Assembly: GCF_003688995.1 (NCBI RefSeq)
Contig: NZ_PENI01000013.1
Location: forward strand, 1 to 64,000
Reading direction: 5' to 3'
Source of the DNA: Streptomyces shenzhenensis
Lineage (GTDB): Bacteria > Actinomycetota > Actinomycetes > Streptomycetales > Streptomycetaceae
Length of the DNA: 64,000 nucleotides
Every line of letters begins with the position of its first letter. Position 1 is the stretch's first letter. Below the pieces are notes generated by a model, which saw only the letters and a list, made by a program, of their open reading frames with translations, had not been told where the DNA came from and searched no databases. Below, piece by piece: positions 60,204-64,000 of the stretch. The translations under genes and the position numbers were made by a program.

Positions 60204-61742
60204 ATGCTGCTGGCCCGGCTCGCCCAAGTGTCCCGGGAGGTCGCCGCCACCGCGGCACGGACCCGGAAGACCGCCCTGCTCGCCGCGTTGTTCCGGGACG
60301 CGGAGCCGGACGACGTGCCGATCGTCATCCCCTATCTGGCGGGCCGGCTGCCGCAGGGCCGGCTCGGCGTCGGCTGGAAGGTGCTCGGCCGGCGCGTGCC
60401 CCCGGCCGCGGAGCCGTCCCTCACCGTGCGCGAGGTGGACGCCCGCCTCACCGAGCTGGGCAAGCTCTCCGGACCCGGCTCGCAGGCGGAGCGGTCCCGG
60501 CTTGTCGGTGCGCTGCTCGGCGCGGCCACCGGGGACGAGCAGCGCTTCCTTCTCGGACTGCTCACCGGCGAGGTGCGGCAGGGCGCTCTGGACGCCGTCG
60601 CCGTGGCGGGCCTGGCGCAGGCGACCGGGGCGGACCCGGCGGAGGTCCGGCGGGCGGTGATGCTCGCCGGGTCGCTCCAGCCGGTCGCCGCGGCGCTGCT
60701 GGCGGACGGACCCGGGACGCTGGACCGGTTCCGGCTCGTCGTCGGCCGCCCGGTGCAGCCGATGCTGGCGCGTACCGCCGCCTCGGTCACGGAGGCCGTC
60801 GGGAAGCTGGGCGCCTGCGCGGTCGAGGAGAAGCTCGACGGCATCCGCGTCCAGCTGCACCGGGACGGCGGCTCGGTGCGCATCCACACCCGTACGCTCG
60901 ACGACATCACCGACCGGCTGCCCGAGGTGACGGCCGCCGCGCTGGAGCTGACGGGCGAACGGTTCGTCCTGGACGGCGAGGTGATCTCCTTCGACCCGGC
61001 GGGCCGGCCCCGGTCGTTCCAGGAGACGGCCGGGCGGGTCGGCTCCCGGGTGGACGTGGCCCGGGCCGCCCGGGAGGTGCCCGTCTCGCCGGTGTTCTTC
61101 GACGCCCTCGCGGTCGCCGACCGTGACCTGTTGGACCTGTCGTTCGCCGAGCGGCACGCGGAGCTGGCGCGGCTGGTGCCCGAGCCGATGCGGGTGCGCC
61201 GGACCCTGGTGTCCGGTCCCGAGGACGTCCGGGAGGCGGAGCGGTTCCTCGCCGAGACCCTGGAGCGCGGCCACGAGGGCGTCGTGGTGAAGGCCCTGGA
61301 CGCGCCCTACAGCGCGGGCCGCCGCGGGGCGTCCTGGCTGAAGGTCAAGCCCGTGCACACCCTGGACCTGGTGGTCCTGGCCGCCGAATGGGGACACGGC
61401 CGCCGCACCGGCTGGCTCTCCAACCTCCATCTGGGCGCGCGCGGCCGGGACGGCGGCTTCGTCATGCTCGGCAAGACGTTCAAGGGCCTGACCGACGCGA
61501 TGCTCACCTGGCAGACCGAGCGGCTGCGGGAGCTGGCCGTCGCGGACGACGGCTGGGTGGTCACCGTACGCCCCGAACTCGTCGTCGAGATCGCCTACGA
61601 CGGCCTGCAGCGGTCCTCCCGCTATCCGGCCGGCGTCACCCTGCGCTTCGCCCGTGTGGTCCGCTACCGCGAGGACAAGCGGCCGGAGCAGGCCGACACC
61701 GTCGAGTCGCTGCTGGCCGCGCACCCCGAGGTCCGGCCGTGA
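60204..61742 (+). CDS. ligB: ATP-dependent DNA ligase (LigB-like)
   Basis: A 512-residue ATP-dependent ligase. The N-terminal helical DNA-binding domain (residues about 1-190) precedes the nucleotidyltransferase motif I EEKLDGIRVQ with the adenylated lysine, ERFVLDGEVISFDP (motif III), HEGVVVKALDAPYSAG (motif IV), SWLKVKP (motif V) and an OB domain ending VTLRFARVVRYREDK. Length and order match mycobacterial LigB (about 507). No ribosome binding site is seen before the ATG. GTGA overlap with the NUDIX gene. Confidence 0.93.
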   Translation: MLLARLAQVSREVAATAARTRKTALLAALFRDAEPDDVPIVIPYLAGRLPQGRLGVGWKVLGRRVPPAAEPSLTVREVDARLTELGKLSGPGSQAERSRLVGALLGAATGDEQRFLLGLLTGEVRQGALDAVAVAGLAQATGADPAEVRRAVMLAGSLQPVAAALLADGPGTLDRFRLVVGRPVQPMLARTAASVTEAVGKLGACAVEEKLDGIRVQLHRDGGSVRIHTRTLDDITDRLPEVTAAALELTGERFVLDGEVISFDPAGRPRSFQETAGRVGSRVDVARAAREVPVSPVFFDALAVADRDLLDLSFAERHAELARLVPEPMRVRRTLVSGPEDVREAERFLAETLERGHEGVVVKALDAPYSAGRRGASWLKVKPVHTLDLVVLAAEWGHGRRTGWLSNLHLGARGRDGGFVMLGKTFKGLTDAMLTWQTERLRELAVADDGWVVTVRPELVVEIAYDGLQRSSRYPAGVTLRFARVVRYREDKRPEQADTVESLLAAHPEVRP

Positions 61743-62209
61743 CGGGCCGGCGGAGCGCGGGCCTGCTGCTGTTCCGGCGCGCCGAGGACGGTCTCCAGGT
61801 GCTGCTCGGCCACATGGGCGGCCCCTTCTTCGCCCGGCGGGACACCGGTGCGTGGACCGTGCCGAAGGGCGAGTACGGGTCCGACGAGAGTGCCTGGGAG
61901 GCGGCCCGGCGCGAGTTCCGGGAGGAGCTGGGCGTGCCGCCGCCGGACGGTGCGGCCGTACCGCTGGGCGAGGTCCGGCAGACGGGCGGCAAGGTCGTCA
62001 CGGTGTGGGCGGTGGAGGCGGACCTGGACCCGGCGGTTGTCGTGCCCGGCACCTTCCGGATGGAGTGGCCGCCCCGTTCGGGACAGCTTCGGGAGTTCCC
62101 GGAGCTTGACCGGGTGGAGTGGTTCGGGCTCGACCGGGCCGGGCGGCTGATCGTGACGGCGCAGGCCGCGTTCCTCGACCGGCTGACGGAGCACGCGGCC
62201 GGCCGGTGA
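61739..62209 (+). CDS. NUDIX hydrolase
   Basis: A 156-residue NUDIX protein. The box is GEYGSDESAWEAARREFREE followed by LGV, intact. SAGLLLFRRAEDGLQVLLGH and AWTVPKGEY fit the group that hydrolyses nucleoside diphosphate derivatives, including diadenosine polyphosphates. GTG start inside the ligase stop; co-translation with a ligase that consumes ATP suggests housecleaning of adenylated by-products, an inference. Confidence 0.92.
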   Translation: MTGRRSAGLLLFRRAEDGLQVLLGHMGGPFFARRDTGAWTVPKGEYGSDESAWEAARREFREELGVPPPDGAAVPLGEVRQTGGKVVTVWAVEADLDPAVVVPGTFRMEWPPRSGQLREFPELDRVEWFGLDRAGRLIVTAQAAFLDRLTEHAAGR

Positions 62210-62325
62210 GCGGCGGCCGGAGCGCCGCCCCGCGGGGTGCCGGTCCGGTCGCCGCCCGCACGCGTTGCGGAGCCCTGCGGCGCGCGGGAAGGTCGAAGCA
62301 CAGCCCGCTCCGAGGGAGGTCGGCC

Positions 62326-63711
62326 ATGCCCATCGCGACGGTGAACCCGGCGAACGGCGAGACGCTCAAGACGTACGAGGCCATGGGCGAGGAGGAGATC
62401 GAACGCCGGCTTCAGCTCGCCGAAGCCACGTTCCGCACCTACCGGTCGAGCGCCCTCACGGACCGCGGGCGGCTGCTGCTCCAGGCCGCGCACCTCTTGG
62501 ACGAGGACCGGGAGAACATCGCGCGGACCATGACCACCGAGATGGGCAAGCCGGTCGAACAGGCCCGCGCGGAGGCCGCGAAGTGCGCAAGGGCGATGCG
62601 CTGGTACGCCGGGCACGCCGAGGAACTCCTGGCCGACGAGGTCCCCGCCGACTCCGACGTGCGGGACTCCGGCGCGTCACGCGTGCGGGTGCGCTACCGG
62701 CCGCTCGGGCCGGTGCTCGCCGTGATGCCGTGGAACTTCCCGCTGTGGCAGGTGATCCGGTTCGCCGCCCCGGCCCTGATGGCGGGCAACGTCGGCCTGC
62801 TCAAGCACGCGTCCAATGTGCCGCAGACCGCCCTCTACCTGGAGGATCTCTTCCACCGGGCGGGCTTCACCGAGGGCTGCTTCCAGACCCTGCTCATCGG
62901 CTCCGGTGCGGTCGCGGACGTGCTGCGCGACGAGCGGGTCAAGGCCGCCACGCTGACCGGCAGCGAACCGGCGGGCCGGGCCGTCGCCTCCGTCGCCGGG
63001 GCCATGGTGAAGAAGACGGTGCTGGAGCTCGGCGGCAGCGATCCGTACGTGGTCATGCCGTCCGCCGACCTGGACCGGGCCGCGCGGGTCGCGGTGACCG
63101 CGCGGGTGCAGAACAACGGGCAGTCGTGCATCGCCGCCAAGCGGTTCATCGTGCACACGGACGTCTACGACGCCTTCGCCGAACGGTTCGTCGCCGGGAT
63201 GCGGGCGCTGACGGTCGGCGACCCGATGGCGACGGACACGGACGTCGGCCCGCTCTCCACCGAGCGGGGGCGGGCCGACCTGGAGGAGCTGGTCGACGAC
63301 GCACGGCGCGCCGGGGCGCAGGTGCTGTGCGGCGGTCACCGCCCGGAGGGGCCCGGCTGGTACTACCTGCCGACCGTGCTCGCCGGGGTCACCCGCGAGA
63401 TGCGCATCCACCGCGAGGAGGCGTTCGGGCCGGTCGCCACGCTCTACCGGGCCGATGACCTCGACGAGGCGGTGCTGATCGCCAACGACACGCCGTTCGG
63501 GCTCAGTTCGAACGTGTGGACGCGGGACGAGACCGAGACCGACCGGTTCGTGCGGGACCTGGAGGCGGGCAGCGTGTACGTGAACGGGATGACCGCGTCC
63601 CATCCGGCGTTCCCCTTCGGCGGGGTCAAGCGGTCCGGCTACGGGCGTGAGCTGTCCGGGCACGGGATCCGCGAGTTCTGCAACATCACCACGGTGTGGC
63701 AGGGCGCGTGA
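62326..63711 (+). CDS. Succinate-semialdehyde-dehydrogenase-type aldehyde dehydrogenase
   Basis: A 461-residue ALDH-superfamily enzyme resembling the short NADP-dependent GabD1 group. Motifs: PWNFPLWQVIRFAAPALMAG, TGSEPAGRAVASVAG, LELGGSDPYVV with the base glutamate, NNGQSCIAAKRF with the nucleophile, EEAFGPVATLY, and FPFGGVKRSGYGRELS. GAGGGAGG precedes the ATG. It probably oxidises succinate semialdehyde to succinate; exact substrate is uncertain. Confidence 0.94.
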   Translation: MPIATVNPANGETLKTYEAMGEEEIERRLQLAEATFRTYRSSALTDRGRLLLQAAHLLDEDRENIARTMTTEMGKPVEQARAEAAKCARAMRWYAGHAEELLADEVPADSDVRDSGASRVRVRYRPLGPVLAVMPWNFPLWQVIRFAAPALMAGNVGLLKHASNVPQTALYLEDLFHRAGFTEGCFQTLLIGSGAVADVLRDERVKAATLTGSEPAGRAVASVAGAMVKKTVLELGGSDPYVVMPSADLDRAARVAVTARVQNNGQSCIAAKRFIVHTDVYDAFAERFVAGMRALTVGDPMATDTDVGPLSTERGRADLEELVDDARRAGAQVLCGGHRPEGPGWYYLPTVLAGVTREMRIHREEAFGPVATLYRADDLDEAVLIANDTPFGLSSNVWTRDETETDRFVRDLEAGSVYVNGMTASHPAFPFGGVKRSGYGRELSGHGIREFCNITTVWQGA

Positions 63712-63736
63712 CGCTTCCGGGGCTACGATCCGATCT

Positions 63737-63970
63737 GTGAACCGCGAAGTGACACTGCCTCTGATCGTCGACGACCGCGGTGCCCTGCGGGTGGCCGCGG
63801 CCGACGTGAGCAAGCTGCTCCGCACGGTGGGCGGCCGGTGGGTGCGGCTCGTCGAGGCCGGGCAGGACGGACTCGACGAGGACACGGTGGCCGCGCTGAC
63901 GATCGAACTCGCGAAACTGGCCGACCGCATCGACGTCGCGTGCATCGCCCACAGCAGCGGAGCACCATAA
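63737..63970 (+). CDS. Small conserved Streptomyces protein (DUF6213-like)
   Basis: A 77-residue acidic protein beginning VNREVTLPLIVDDRGALRVA, with an alpha-rich end EDTVAALTIELAKLADRIDV. I recognise it as resembling DUF6213; function unknown. No ribosome binding site precedes the GTG, but TACGAT ends 7 bases before it, the spacing of a leaderless mRNA. Confidence 0.7.
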   Translation: MNREVTLPLIVDDRGALRVAAADVSKLLRTVGGRWVRLVEAGQDGLDEDTVAALTIELAKLADRIDVACIAHSSGAP

Positions 63971-64000
63971 CGGAAGCGAACCGGCACGCACCCCTCGCCG

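Noticed and set aside
1-64000. CRISPR arrays, insertion sequences, prophage, tRNA or rRNA genes
   Set aside because: No regularly spaced repeats of CRISPR type, no transposase or integrase motifs, and no tRNA- or rRNA-like sequence were recognised when reading both strands.

Overview
The window reads as Streptomyces chromosome. G+C is very high, genes overlap by ATGA or GTGA, many starts are GTG (a few TTG), a conservon operon is present, and one intergenic spacer carries the 'gene-end' repeat with the GCGCGGGGAAC core that is scattered through Streptomyces genomes. No rRNA, tRNA, CRISPR array, transposase or phage gene was seen.

Positions 1-24,500 form an anaerobic-respiration and dormancy island. 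In order: a second-copy-like cytochrome oxidase subunit I (cut by the window edge), an Acg-type nitroreductase, a CopD-like membrane protein, a three-module copper nitrite reductase with a radical SAM partner, a complete nitrate reductase narGHJI, VKOR and DUF6457 genes, a small cupin, an Rv1733c-like membrane protein, a DevR/DosR-like response regulator, pyruvate formate-lyase with its activase, DoxX, a cyclic-nucleotide-binding protein with a CBS-BON protein, a tandem universal stress protein and a hibernation-factor-like protein. The gene list parallels the Mycobacterium tuberculosis DosR dormancy regulon. Spacers throughout the island carry a palindrome, GGGCC-N4-GGCCC or a close variant, that resembles the DosR box, so the regulator at 16347-17039 probably controls the whole island. 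The expected physiology is survival without oxygen: nitrate to nitrite to NO, fermentation of pyruvate to formate, ribosome hibernation and stress proteins.

Positions 24,500-32,200 are leftward genes: an aldehyde dehydrogenase, an asparagine-synthetase-like enzyme without the N-terminal cysteine, an acidic-tailed membrane protein, and an overlapping four-gene operon. That operon has a cupin and three homologous proteins with Toprim-like motifs, two of them fused to an N-terminal zinc ribbon and two membrane helices. It is the best candidate here for an undescribed system.

Positions 32,400-42,000 hold a hydrolase, a secreted nuclease, a cytochrome P450, and a conservon (sensor ATPase, roadblock protein, DUF742 protein, GTPase, P450). 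Positions 42,100-46,400 hold a broken DUF574 methyltransferase, a DeoR-type repressor divergent from an MFS transporter whose 3' end has been tandemly duplicated and is decaying, and a sortase-anchored surface protein. Positions 46,600-51,400 carry two paralogous PAS/GAF/PP2C phosphatases, followed by relics of a MarR regulator and a thioesterase.

Positions 52,000-64,000 hold a DUF779 protein, a phosphodiester glycosidase, a small membrane protein, a Tat-exported phosphodiesterase-like protein, an acyl-CoA dehydrogenase pair with a quinone oxidoreductase, an XRE-cupin regulator divergent from a thioredoxin-reductase-like flavoprotein, ATP-dependent DNA ligase with a NUDIX hydrolase, a succinate-semialdehyde-dehydrogenase-type enzyme and a small conserved protein.
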